From PALSA-612 sp963711315 (lineage in GTDB: Bacteria > Actinomycetota > Thermoleophilia > Gaiellales > Gaiellaceae): a stretch of 64,000 nucleotides of DNA. The stretch is from NCBI GenBank assembly GCA_963711315.1, contig CAVQDQ010000005.1, positions 186,001 to 250,000 of the forward strand, read 5' to 3'. Made by a program: the position numbers and the translations under genes. Below are positions 7,919 to 16,415 of the stretch, piece after piece. The stretch's first letter is position 1, and every line of letters starts with the position of its first letter. The notes beneath the pieces were generated by a model. That model was not told where the DNA came from and searched no databases. It worked only from the letters and a program-made list of their open reading frames with translations.

Positions 7919-8637
7919 CCGGCGGCCTCCGTCGCCGGCTCCAGGTGGTCTTCGACGAGCAGTCGGATCTGCGGCACGCGGATGTGCTCGGAAACGAGAT
8001 GGACGGCCCGCTCAACGTCGCCGGCCTTCGCCGCGCGGAGGATCGCTTTGTGCTCGGCGATCGAGCGGCTCACGTCACCACGCAGCTCGAGCGAGCGGAG
8101 CCGGTGCCGGTCGATCTGCCCTCGGAGGTGCCGGTAGAGGTCCGCCAGCATCCCGTTGTCGGCCGCGTCGAAGAAGACGAGGTGGAAAGCGGTGTTCGCC
8201 TCGAAGAATCCCTGCACGTCTCCGGAAGCGCCGCAGGCGGACATCTCGTCGATCTCGCGCTCCAGCGCAGCGACGTTGTCGGCCGTGAGCTTCGGCACGG
8301 CGAGGCGTACCGCCATCGTTTCCAGCGCCTCGCGCACCTGGTACGCCTCGATGAACTCGTCGCTCGACAGAGCCCGCACGACGGCGCCTCGGCGCGGCCG
8401 CACGGTGACGAGCCCCTCGGCGGCCAGCCGCCCGATCGCCTCGCGAATCGGCCCACGGCTGACGCCCAGCGTTTTCGAGAGCGCCACCTCCTGCAGCTCG
8501 CTGCCGGCGGGCAGCTCCCCGGAGAGGATCTCCTCCCTCAGGTGCGTGTGCACGCGCTGCCAGAGGGTGAGGTTCTCGAGCGCCGGTTGCGCCTCGCTCG
8601 CGACCAGCTCCGTGTCGTGTCCCGTATCGATGGGCAT
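7915..8637 (-). CDS. GntR-family (FCD subfamily) transcriptional regulator
   Basis: A 240-residue regulator with an N-terminal winged helix (GVSRGPIREAIGRLAAEGLV at about residues 59-78) and a C-terminal all-helical FCD ligand-binding domain. It is the first gene of the leftward catabolic operon and faces the rightward transporter/amidohydrolase operon. A strong sigma70-like promoter with an embedded perfect palindrome lies 13 to 50 bases upstream, so it probably represses itself and both operons until a pathway ligand binds. FCD regulators usually sense carboxylic acids, which would fit 4-pyridoxate or a later acid. Confidence 0.93.
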   Translation of the reverse strand: MPIDTGHDTELVASEAQPALENLTLWQRVHTHLREEILSGELPAGSELQEVALSKTLGVSRGPIREAIGRLAAEGLVTVRPRRGAVVRALSSDEFIEAYQVREALETMAVRLAVPKLTADNVAALEREIDEMSACGASGDVQGFFEANTAFHLVFFDAADNGMLADLYRHLRGQIDRHRLRSLELRGDVSRSIAEHKAILRAAKAGDVERAVHLVSEHIRVPQIRLLVEDHLEPATEAAG

Positions 8638-8657
8638 TGCAAGTTCCGTCCAGGCCG

Positions 8658-8685
8658 GTTATAAACGTCCGGCGTTGACTGTCAA
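8658..8685 (-). promoter_or_regulatory. Sigma70-type promoter of the GntR-led catabolic operon
   Basis: Reading leftward, TTGACA (8685-8680) is followed after 16 bases by TATAAC (8663-8658), close to the consensus -35/-10 pair and rare in such GC-rich DNA. The ATG of the GntR gene is 20 bases past the -10, leaving a very short leader. Confidence 0.7.
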
Positions 8686-8686
8686 C
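8674..8686. promoter_or_regulatory. Palindromic operator, probable GntR binding site
   Basis: GTTGAC-T-GTCAAC is a perfect inverted repeat of two six-base arms around one base. It overlaps the -35 hexamer of the leftward promoter and sits 60 bases before the rightward operon, a natural place for autorepression and shared control. Size and symmetry suit FCD-type GntR regulators. Binding is inferred. Confidence 0.55.
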
Positions 8687-8745
8687 ACTCGGCAGCCGAC
8701 CCTAACACCGTCGTCGCGACTGCGGCAAGCCGAAGGCAGGCCGAT

Positions 8746-9507
8746 CTGATCTTCGACGCTCACATGCACGTGGGCGACTTCGGGCCTCTGTTCGGGGTCT
8801 CACTCGACCGCGACGGGCTCGCGGCGATCGTCGAGGAGCACGGCTACGACGGCTGCCTCGTGTTCTATCCGGACAACGAGTACGTGCAGACGGTCGTCGA
8901 GTCGATACCCGAGGCGTACGCGCTCGTCTGGGGGAACCCGCGCGTACCGGGATATGTCGAGGAGGTGGAACGCTTCCTCGAGCACCCGAAGTTCCTGGGT
9001 CTCAAGCTCCATCCGTTGATCGACGGCTACCTACCGAACGACCCCTCGGTGCACCCACTCATGGAGCTGCTGCGGGCGCGAGGGAACCTGCCGGTGCTCG
9101 TCCATTCCGGTCACCCGATCTTCACGCTGCCGTGGTCGATCGAGGAGCTGGCGGTGTCGTTCCCCGACGTGCCGGTCGTCATGGCGCACATGGGCCACGG
9201 CAACGCCGTCTACATCAACGCAGCGATCGACATAGCGGAGCGGCGCCCCAACGTCTACCTCGAGACCTCGGGCATGCCCATGCACACGAAGATCGCGGAA
9301 GCGGTGGAGCGGGTGGGCACGGAGCGCGTCATGTACGGCTCGGACGCCCCCTTCCATCATCCCGCGGTCGAGATCCTGCGCGTTCAGGTGAGCGGTCTGA
9401 ACGCCGCGGAGCTCGAGGACGTGCTACACCGGAGCGGACGAAGGCTGTTCTTCCGGGATGATGTGGAGCAGAAGGAGGAGGTGACGAGCCTGGGAGCGAT
9501 GGGATGA
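8746..9507 (+). CDS. Amidohydrolase (ACMSD/PF04909-like), apparent CTG start
   Basis: A TIM-barrel amidohydrolase of about 253 residues. Metal ligands include the N-terminal HMH, the His of LVHSGHP, the His of VMAHMGHGN and the Asp of YGSDAPFHHP. The first ATG (8764) would remove the first His of the HxH pair and the leading IFDAH strand. Between the upstream stop at 8662 and that ATG there is no ATG, GTG or TTG in frame, but CTG at 8746 has AAGGCAGG five bases before it, so I chose CTG. Such enzymes hydrolyse C-N bonds or decarboxylate. Being first in the rightward operon, it may act on a ring-opened product. Confidence 0.83.
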   Translation: MIFDAHMHVGDFGPLFGVSLDRDGLAAIVEEHGYDGCLVFYPDNEYVQTVVESIPEAYALVWGNPRVPGYVEEVERFLEHPKFLGLKLHPLIDGYLPNDPSVHPLMELLRARGNLPVLVHSGHPIFTLPWSIEELAVSFPDVPVVMAHMGHGNAVYINAAIDIAERRPNVYLETSGMPMHTKIAEAVERVGTERVMYGSDAPFHHPAVEILRVQVSGLNAAELEDVLHRSGRRLFFRDDVEQKEEVTSLGAMG

Positions 9508-9558
9508 TCGCCGTGGCAACACAGTCACCATTCGAAAGGAACGACAAAGGGAGGAACG

Positions 9559-10602
9559 ATGGGTAGAAGGTCAAAGGTGGCGAGCCTGACGGGAGTCGCG
9601 CTCGTCGCCGCAGTCTCGCTCGTCGTGGTTGCTGGCGGCGCAGCGAGCACGCAGAAGGTGACGAAGGTCGGGTTCGCCTCGCCCGAGAAGCCGACCGACT
9701 ACGGCTGGAACCAGCAGGGCTACATCGGCGCCAAGAAGGCCGCGGCGGCCAACGGCGCCACCGTGCTCGACGCGACGGGATCGGGTTACGAGAACGTCGA
9801 GCCGAACCTCAAGCGGTTGGCCCAGCGCGGCGCAGGCCTGATCATCGCCCACGCATCCGGCTACAACGAGGCCGGTCCGACGATCGCACAGCAGTTCAAC
9901 GTGCCGGTGGTCGTCTGGGATGCGAAGCCGGGCACGGTGAAGAAGGGGCTCGTGTCGAACGTCATCACGAAGGCACAGGACGGCGCGTACCTCGCAGGCG
10001 TCCTCGCCGCACTCACGACGAAGACCGGCACGCTCGGCATCGTCGTCTCGGCCTCCGACGAGAACTGGTTCAAGCAGTCGGGCGGCTACTGCCAGGGTGC
10101 ACGTTCGGTCAACAAGGCTGTGAAGTTCAAGTACGCCCGCATCGGCCAGGCGTCCTACGCCGACCAGCCGGGCGGCAAGCGCATCACCTCGACCGTCATC
10201 GCTGCGGGGGCGGACGTCGTATTCGGCATGGGCGACGGCTCGTCGTTCGGGATGCTGCAGGCTGTCTCGACGGCCAAGGCACCGGCCGGAGCGACGAAGG
10301 TCTGGTTCATCGACGTCATCGGTGACAAGCGGAAGATCGACAAGAAGGGCGTTCTGCTCTCGTCCGAGCTCTGGGACTTCGCGCCGATCTACACGCGGGC
10401 CATCAAGGCCGTGAACGCGGGCACGTTCGGCACGACGTACACGCTCGACGCGAAGAACGGCCTTTCGCTGCTGAAGACGAACAAGGCCCCGGCCTCGGCG
10501 TGGGCGAAGGTCGCCGCCGCGCAGAGGAAGGTCGCCAACGGCTCGGTGAGGGTCGTCTCGACCGCCACGGAGCCCGCGGTCAAGAAGTACTGCAAGGCCT
10601 AG
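9559..10602 (+). CDS. BMP-family ABC transporter substrate-binding protein
   Basis: A 347-residue periplasmic-binding protein of the BMP/PnrA family, preceded by GGGAGG. The signal segment spans roughly residues 8-31 and the mature part begins KVTKVGFASPEKPTDYGWNQ. BMP proteins bind nucleosides and related small molecules. No lipobox cysteine is visible at the signal end, odd for a Gram-positive-type binding protein, so it may be held at the membrane by an uncleaved leader or simply secreted. The operon suggests a B6 vitamer or another pyridine as ligand; that is inference. Confidence 0.92.
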   Translation: MGRRSKVASLTGVALVAAVSLVVVAGGAASTQKVTKVGFASPEKPTDYGWNQQGYIGAKKAAAANGATVLDATGSGYENVEPNLKRLAQRGAGLIIAHASGYNEAGPTIAQQFNVPVVVWDAKPGTVKKGLVSNVITKAQDGAYLAGVLAALTTKTGTLGIVVSASDENWFKQSGGYCQGARSVNKAVKFKYARIGQASYADQPGGKRITSTVIAAGADVVFGMGDGSSFGMLQAVSTAKAPAGATKVWFIDVIGDKRKIDKKGVLLSSELWDFAPIYTRAIKAVNAGTFGTTYTLDAKNGLSLLKTNKAPASAWAKVAAAQRKVANGSVRVVSTATEPAVKKYCKA

Positions 10603-10616
10603 CGGAAGAAGCGAAC

Positions 10617-10646
10617 GTGGGCGGGGCGAACAGTCGCCCCGCCCAC
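10617..10646 (+). terminator. Strong hairpin between binding-protein and ATPase genes
   Basis: A perfect 13-base stem (10617-10629 with 10634-10646) closes a four-base loop, ACAG. No T run follows, so it is more likely a processing or mRNA-stability hairpin, or a partial attenuator that keeps binding-protein levels above those of the membrane components, than a full terminator. Confidence 0.65.
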
Positions 10647-10685
10647 ATCACCGGCCGATGAGCAGCCTCAAGACATCCGACGCGA

Positions 10686-12252
10686 ATGAGCCGTACGGCG
10701 GTCGAGCTCATCGAGATCACGAAGGAGTACCCGGGCGTCCTGGCGAACGACCGGATCTCGTTGACGGTGCGCCGCGGCGAGGTGCACTGCCTACTCGGCG
10801 AGAACGGCGCCGGCAAGTCGACGCTCATGAACATCCTCTCGGGGATGGTGCGCCCGGACGCCGGCCGGGTCCGGCTCGACGGGCGCGACGTCCACATCCA
10901 CTCGCCAAAGCACGCGATCGAGCTTGGGATCGGGATGGTGTACCAACACACGTCGCTCGTGCCCCAGCTGACGGTGCTCGAGAACCTCATGCTCGGCGAG
11001 GCGGAAGGTGTCCGTCTGAACACGTCGGCTGCTCGCGAGCGGCTGCGCGACCTCGGCGGCTCGATCGGGCTCGACGTCGACCCCGGCGCGACGACCGGCC
11101 TCCTCGCACTCGGCCAGCAGCAGCAGCTCGAGATCATCAAGGCGCTCTGGAGAGGCTCGAAGGTGTTGATCCTCGATGAGCCGACGTCGATGCTGACACC
11201 CAAGGGTGTAGCCGAGCTCGAGCAGATCCTCGCTCGCCTCAAGGCACAGGGGCTGGCGGTCATCTTCATCACGCACAAGCTCCACGAGGCGATCTCGATG
11301 GGCGATCGTGTATCGGTACTCAGCCAGGGCAGGCTCGTGGGCGCGATCGGCCCCGACGAGCTTCGCTCCGCAACCCACGAGGAGCTCCAGGAACGGATCA
11401 TCGCGCTCATGTTCGGCAGCCAGGCGAAGGAGACCGCCGGGGTTGCCGAGCTGACGGACGACGTGGAGTGGCATCGGCCGCAGCGTCCGATCGACGACGA
11501 GCCCGCGCTCGAGCTCGAGGGCGTCACCGTCGAGCCGGGGCCAGGCGAGATCGGCGCCTACGACGTCACGCTCGAGGTTCGCAGGAGCGAGATCATGGGC
11601 ATCGCCGGCGTGGACGGCAATGGCCAGCGCGAGCTGGCTGAGGCGATTGCGGGACAGCGGCCCGTGGCCGCGGGGGACATCCGACTCTTCGGCCAGTCGC
11701 TCGCGAAGCGCAAGGTTGCACAGCGCGAGACGCTCGGGCTGCGCTACGTCACCGACGACCGGCTCCACGAGGGGACGGTCGGAGGGATGTCCGTGGCCAT
11801 GAACATCGTGCTGAAGCAGATCGGCAAGCGGCCGTACTGGGAGCGCGGCCGCATTCGCAATCCCGTCATCCTCGCCAGGGCACAGGAGCTGATCTCCCGC
11901 TTCGACATCCGCACTCCCGGGCCCGACACGCGCGTCGCCGCTCTGTCCGGGGGGAACATCCAGAAGGTCGTGCTCGCCCGGGAGCTCTCGTTCGACCCGA
12001 AGGTCGTTATCTACAGCAAGCCGACGTACGGGCTCGATGTGAAGACCACGCGCAGCGTGCGCCAGACGATCCGCGAGCAGGCGGAGCGAGGGCGTCAGCT
12101 CGGTCGTCATCTCGACGGACCTCGACGAGCTGCTCGACCTGTGCGACCGGATCGCCGTCCTCTCGCGCGGCCGCGTTGCGGGTGTGGTCGACAACGGCCC
12201 GAATGCGCAGCGCGAGATCGGCGAGCTGATGGTGGGCGGGAAGGCGGCATGA
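10686..12252 (+). CDS. BMP-type ABC transporter ATP-binding protein, two NBDs, one frame break
   Basis: About 521 residues after correction. NBD1 has Walker A GENGAGKST, Walker B VLILDEPTS and a degenerate signature LGQQQQLE. NBD2 has the signature LSGGNIQKVVLAREL. At the GGG of 12090-12092 one extra base shifts the frame: downstream, the frame reading SVVISTDLDELLDLCDRIAVL continues the family sequence and ends at TGA 12250-12252, overlapping the permease ATG. Without correction the ORF reads straight through into the permease as a false 908-residue fusion. NBD2 also has SKPTYGLD where QPTRGLD is usual. It powers import through the two following permeases. Confidence 0.88.
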
Positions 12253-13412
12253 CGGACACCGCCGCCGTCGCGACGGTCCGCGAGCCCCCTCCGAGCGAGG
12301 CGACCGGGCGCCAGGCCGGCCTCGGGCCCGTAACGGACTTCCTCCTGCGCTCGATCCTCCCGCTCGTGCTCGCGCTCGGGACAGGGGCGATCGTCCTCGC
12401 GGCGATCGGCGTCGACCCGATCCAGTACTACAAGGACATCTACTCGGGAGGCGTCGAGTTCGCGGCCTGGCAGGACTCCGCGATGCGCGTCGCACCACTG
12501 CTCTTGATCGCCGTCGGGCTGATCGTCGTCTTCAAGGCGGGGATCTGGAACCTCGGCATGGACGGGCAGTTCCTCCTCGCCGCTGCTGTGATCGCGGGCA
12601 TCGGGCCGCGGCTCGAGCACCACCTGCCGAACACCGTCAACCTCGTGCTCATGTTCCTCATCGCCGGCGCCGTCGGTGCCGCCTGGACGATCCCGCCCGC
12701 GCTGCTGAAGGCGCGCTACGAGCTGAACGAGATCATCACGACGCTGATGATGAGCTTTCTCGGCATCAGCCTCGCGGGCGTTCTCGTCAAGGGGACGTTC
12801 CAGGACCCGACGACGACGACGCCGCAGACGAGAGCATTCGACTTCGACGCCCTCCTACCTCCGATTCCCGGCTCGAGGTCGACATCACAACTCTGGCCTG
12901 GTATCCACATCGGCCTCCTCATCGCCCTCGCTGCCGCGGTCGTCGTCTGGTTCCTCATGAGCCGTACGTCGTTCGGCCTCCGCCTCGGGGTCCTCGGCGC
13001 CTCCGTGCGCTCGGCCCGGCACATGGGCCTCGACGTGCCACGCCTGATCGTCGTCTCCTTCCTCCTCTCCGGGATGTTCGTTGGCTTCGCAGCCGCGACG
13101 GAGATTCTCGGCGTCAAGGGCTACGTGCGCGCCGATTGGAACCCTGCCTTCGGGCTCTGGGTCGTGCCGCTCGTCTTTCTCGCGCGGCTGAACGCGATCG
13201 GAGTCATTCCATACGTCGCGCTCCTCTCGCTTGCCTCCATCGGCGGCGACTTCGCGGCGCAGAACGCCGGCCTGACGTCGAAGTTCACGCTCCTCCTCGT
13301 CGGGCTGACACTCCTCTTCATGGCCCTCACGGAATGGATCGCACGCCGCGCGCAGCTCGGCGGCAGCTACTTCCCCGGCGTCACCGCCCGTAGACGAAAG
13401 ACGGCCGAATGA
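12249..13412 (+). CDS. BMP-type ABC transporter permease 1
   Basis: A 387-residue permease of the branched-chain/BPD_transp_2 family with about nine hydrophobic segments after a short cytoplasmic head. The motif FKAGIWNLGMDGQFLLAAA (about residues 96-114) is diagnostic of nucleoside-type BMP systems. The ATG at 12249 overlaps the true stop of the ATPase gene by the usual ATGA. It pairs with the next gene to form the membrane channel. Confidence 0.93.
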   Translation: MTDTAAVATVREPPPSEATGRQAGLGPVTDFLLRSILPLVLALGTGAIVLAAIGVDPIQYYKDIYSGGVEFAAWQDSAMRVAPLLLIAVGLIVVFKAGIWNLGMDGQFLLAAAVIAGIGPRLEHHLPNTVNLVLMFLIAGAVGAAWTIPPALLKARYELNEIITTLMMSFLGISLAGVLVKGTFQDPTTTTPQTRAFDFDALLPPIPGSRSTSQLWPGIHIGLLIALAAAVVVWFLMSRTSFGLRLGVLGASVRSARHMGLDVPRLIVVSFLLSGMFVGFAAATEILGVKGYVRADWNPAFGLWVVPLVFLARLNAIGVIPYVALLSLASIGGDFAAQNAGLTSKFTLLLVGLTLLFMALTEWIARRAQLGGSYFPGVTARRRKTAE

Positions 13413-14380
13413 GCCTGCTGCTCGCGAGCGGGGCCTTCTCCAAGGCGGGATTGACCGCGCTCCTCGCGGGTGCTCTCCTCGTATGCGTGCCGCTGCTCTT
13501 CGCCGGGCTCGGCGAGCTCGTCTCCGAGCGTGCCGGCGTGCTCAACATCGGCCTCGAGGGATTCATGCTGATGGGCGCGTACGCAGGCTTCGTCGCCGCG
13601 TATCACGGCGACAACCAGTGGTACGGGTACGGGGCGGGATTGCTCGCCGGCGCGGGAGTGTCGCTGTTCATGGTGCTCTTCTGCGTCCGCTGGGGCCTCG
13701 ACCAGATCGTCGTCGGCATCGCCATCACGCTCACATGCGAGGGCGCGACGGCGCTCATCTTCGAGTCCGAGTTCGCCGAGAGCCGGCCGACGCTCGGCGC
13801 GACGGACAAGCTCGCGATCCCGGGTCTCGCCGACTTGCCGGTCGTCGGCGGCAAAGGGGAATCGAACGGAAGCCTCTTCACGCAGCCGCTCGTCGTCTAC
13901 CTTGGGCTCGGCCTGACGGTCCTCGTCGCGTGGATGCTGCGCCGCTCGCACGGCGGGCTCAACATCCGCGCAGCGGGTGACGCGCCCGGTGCGCTCGACG
14001 CGGCCGGTGTCAGCGTCTTCTCGACGCGCTCGTGGGCGGTTCTGTTCGCAGGGGCGATGGCGGGCCTCGGCGGCGCCTACCTCTCGATCGCCGTCGCGGG
14101 CGTCTTCCAGGACACCATCGTCGGCGGCCGTGGCTTCATCGCCATCGTCTTCGCGATGCTCGCCCGCGGTCGGCCGCTGTGGATCCTCATCGGGACATTC
14201 CTCTTCGGGCTCTCGCTCTCGTTCGCCGACTGGGCACAGGCGTACGGGATCATCAACATCAACACCGACTATTTCCTCATGCTCCCGTTCATCTTCATCC
14301 TCCTCGTCCTCGTCATCTTCGGGCGCCGGGCGTACCTGCCGGCTGCGCTCGCGCTCCCCTACGAACGCGGCACACGCTGA
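13409..14380 (+). CDS. BMP-type ABC transporter permease 2
   Basis: A 323-residue permease with the motif ERAGVLNIGLEGFMLMGAY near residue 39 and about eight membrane segments. ATGA overlap with permease 1. The component order of binding protein, ATPase, permease and permease is the normal one for this family, so the importer is complete apart from the ATPase frame break. Confidence 0.94.
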   Translation: MSLLLASGAFSKAGLTALLAGALLVCVPLLFAGLGELVSERAGVLNIGLEGFMLMGAYAGFVAAYHGDNQWYGYGAGLLAGAGVSLFMVLFCVRWGLDQIVVGIAITLTCEGATALIFESEFAESRPTLGATDKLAIPGLADLPVVGGKGESNGSLFTQPLVVYLGLGLTVLVAWMLRRSHGGLNIRAAGDAPGALDAAGVSVFSTRSWAVLFAGAMAGLGGAYLSIAVAGVFQDTIVGGRGFIAIVFAMLARGRPLWILIGTFLFGLSLSFADWAQAYGIININTDYFLMLPFIFILLVLVIFGRRAYLPAALALPYERGTR

Positions 14381-14391
14381 AAGGAGCAGAC

Positions 14392-15561
14392 ATGCGCGAT
14401 CCAGACATCACCCTGAGCGCCGGGCCGACAATGGCCTATCCGGAGGTGCTCGCCGCCCAGGGCAGGCAGATCACCTACCACTACGACCCGGCCTTCATCG
14501 AGCTCTTCCGCCGCACCGAGCAGAAGGTCGGCGAGCTGTTCCTCACGCAGAACGACGTCCTGCTCATGCAGGGCGAGGCGGTGCTCGGGCTCGAGGCCGC
14601 CGGCCGCGGTCTCGTCCAACCGGGGACGCCGGTGCTCAACCTCGTGTCCGGCGTGTTCGGCAAGGGCATGGGCTACTGGCTGAAGGATTTCGGAGCCGAG
14701 CTGCACGAGCTCGAAGTGCCTTACAACGATTCGGTCGACCCGGCCGACGTCAAGCGGTATCTGGACGAGCATCCGGAGATCGAGGTGCTGACAGTCGTCC
14801 ACTCCGAGACGCCGTCCGGAACGCTCCACGACGTTTCGGTGATCGGCCCGATGGCGCACAGCCGCGGCGTGCTGACCATCGTCGACTGCGTCTCGTCCCT
14901 CGGCGGGATCGAGTTCCGCACCGACGAGTGGCAGATCGACATCGCCGTTGCGGCGGCCCAGAAGTGCCTCGGCGGTCCGCCGGGCATCACGCTGATGACG
15001 GTGAGCGACGCGGCCTGGGACCGGATTCGGGCCAACCCCAGCGCGCCGCGGGCGTCCTTTCTGTCCATGCTCGACTGGAAGGAGCAGTGGATCGACGGCG
15101 ACAAGTTCCCGTTCACGCCGTCCGTCGTGGACATGCACGGCATCGAGGCCTGCTGCGACGTCGTGCTGGCGGAAGGGCTCGACGCCTCGATCGCGCGCCA
15201 CGAGCTCTGCGGCCGGGCCGCGCGGGCCGGCGTCCGCGCCATGGGGCTCGAGCTCTGGCCGCGCAGCGATGAGGTCACGGCAGCCTGCGTCACGGCGATC
15301 GCGGTGCCCGACGGGCTGATCGACGTCCAGGTGCGGTCGCACTGCCGGGAGCGCTACGGGGTGATGATCTCCGGCGGCCAGGGAGCGGGCAACCTCGTCC
15401 GCATCGGCCACATGGGACCGACTGCGCGCTCGCTCTATCCCGTCGTCGGCCTGCTCGCAGTAGGCCGCAGCTTCGCCGACCTGGGCGTCCCTGTGAAGCT
15501 CGGGGAGGGTGCCGAGGCTGCGCTCGAGGTGCTCTCGGAGACAGCGTCCGTCATGGCATGA
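14392..15561 (+). CDS. Class V aminotransferase, probable pyridoxamine-pyruvate aminotransferase
   Basis: A 389-residue fold-type I transaminase preceded by AAGGAG. The presumed PLP-binding Lys is K191 in AAQKCLGGPPG. Stretches LNLVSGVFGKGMGYW, LEVPYNDSVDP and RIGHMGPTA match what I recall of Mesorhizobium pyridoxamine-pyruvate aminotransferase, which converts pyridoxamine plus pyruvate to pyridoxal plus alanine without bound PLP. That enzyme uses the homologous Lys. Alanine-glyoxylate or ureidoglycine-glyoxylate aminotransferase are the alternatives. With lactonase and pyridoxal-dehydrogenase-like genes nearby, the B6 assignment is the best fit. It sits 11 bases after the permease stop in the import operon. 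Confidence 0.87.
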   Translation: MRDPDITLSAGPTMAYPEVLAAQGRQITYHYDPAFIELFRRTEQKVGELFLTQNDVLLMQGEAVLGLEAAGRGLVQPGTPVLNLVSGVFGKGMGYWLKDFGAELHELEVPYNDSVDPADVKRYLDEHPEIEVLTVVHSETPSGTLHDVSVIGPMAHSRGVLTIVDCVSSLGGIEFRTDEWQIDIAVAAAQKCLGGPPGITLMTVSDAAWDRIRANPSAPRASFLSMLDWKEQWIDGDKFPFTPSVVDMHGIEACCDVVLAEGLDASIARHELCGRAARAGVRAMGLELWPRSDEVTAACVTAIAVPDGLIDVQVRSHCRERYGVMISGGQGAGNLVRIGHMGPTARSLYPVVGLLAVGRSFADLGVPVKLGEGAEAALEVLSETASVMA

Positions 15562-16415
15562 CACTGCCGCCCTTCGAGTTGCACCGCCCGCACTCGCTCG
15601 AGGAGGCGACGGAGCTGGCGGCGCGGTACGGCGAAGACGCCGCGTTCTACTGCGGTGGTACCGAGCTGCTCCTGCTGCTCAAGCTCGGCTTCGCAGCGTT
15701 CGGGCACCTTGTCGATCTCAAGGGCATCGAGGAGTTACGTGGCGTGCATGCGGAGAACGGCACGCTCGTGGTCGGAGCGGCCGTCACGCACCGCGAGCTC
15801 GAGCGTTCGCCGATCGTCCACGAGCGGCTGCCGGCTCTGGCGCGGATGGAACGCGGCGTCGCCAACCTCCGTGTCCGCGAGGTGGGCACGCTCGGAGGGA
15901 ACCTCTGCTTCTCCGACCCGCACTCGGATCCCGCGACGTTTCTGCTCGCGGTCGACGCCGAGGTCGAGTGCCGGCGCGGTGGAGGGCAGCCGCGGCGCCT
16001 GCCGATCGAGGACTTCGTCGTCGGTCCGTACCAGACGAGCCTCGAGCAGGGTGAGCTCCTGACCGCCGTGCATGTTCCGCCGCCTCCGGAGGGCGCGTCG
16101 GTCGCCCATGCGAAGTTCTCCTTCCACGAGCGGCCGACCGCCACGGTGGCCTGCCTGGCGCGGGTCGTGGACGGCCTCGTCGCCGAGGCTCGCGTAGCCG
16201 TCGGATCGGTGGGCGTGCGGCCCGTCCGGTCGCGCGCGGCCGCGGAGGCACTGACGGGAGCGCCCGTCGACGAGCTCGACGACGTGCTGTCAACTGCGGG
16301 TGAGCGCGCCGCCGAGGACGCAGCGCCAGTCGACGACGCCACCGGCTCGGCTGACTACAAGTCCCAGCTCGTGAAGGTTCTGGTGGAGCGGACGTTCAAG
16401 GAGGTGCTCGTATGA
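15558..16415 (+). CDS. Molybdenum hydroxylase FAD-binding (medium) subunit
   Basis: A 285-residue CoxM/XdhB-type flavoprotein. The FAD-binding motifs YCGGTELL near residue 31 and TLGGNLCFSDPHSDPATFL near residue 111 are intact, and the CO-dehydrogenase flavoprotein C-terminal domain follows. The ATG overlaps the aminotransferase stop by four bases. Its partners, the large and 2Fe-2S subunits, are in the divergent operon 11 kb away, so the heterotrimer is assembled from two operons under what looks like one regulator. Confidence 0.93.
   Translation: MTLPPFELHRPHSLEEATELAARYGEDAAFYCGGTELLLLLKLGFAAFGHLVDLKGIEELRGVHAENGTLVVGAAVTHRELERSPIVHERLPALARMERGVANLRVREVGTLGGNLCFSDPHSDPATFLLAVDAEVECRRGGGQPRRLPIEDFVVGPYQTSLEQGELLTAVHVPPPPEGASVAHAKFSFHERPTATVACLARVVDGLVAEARVAVGSVGVRPVRSRAAAEALTGAPVDELDDVLSTAGERAAEDAAPVDDATGSADYKSQLVKVLVERTFKEVLV

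Noticed and set aside
12084..12096. Programmed ribosomal frameshift in the ATPase gene
   Set aside because: No slippery heptamer or stimulatory structure stands out, and similar G-run breaks recur elsewhere, so an error is simpler.
10686..13412. A 908-residue ATPase-permease fusion protein
   Set aside because: The segment after 12092 is nonsense in that frame; the +1 frame restores the ABC ATPase end and an ATGA junction.
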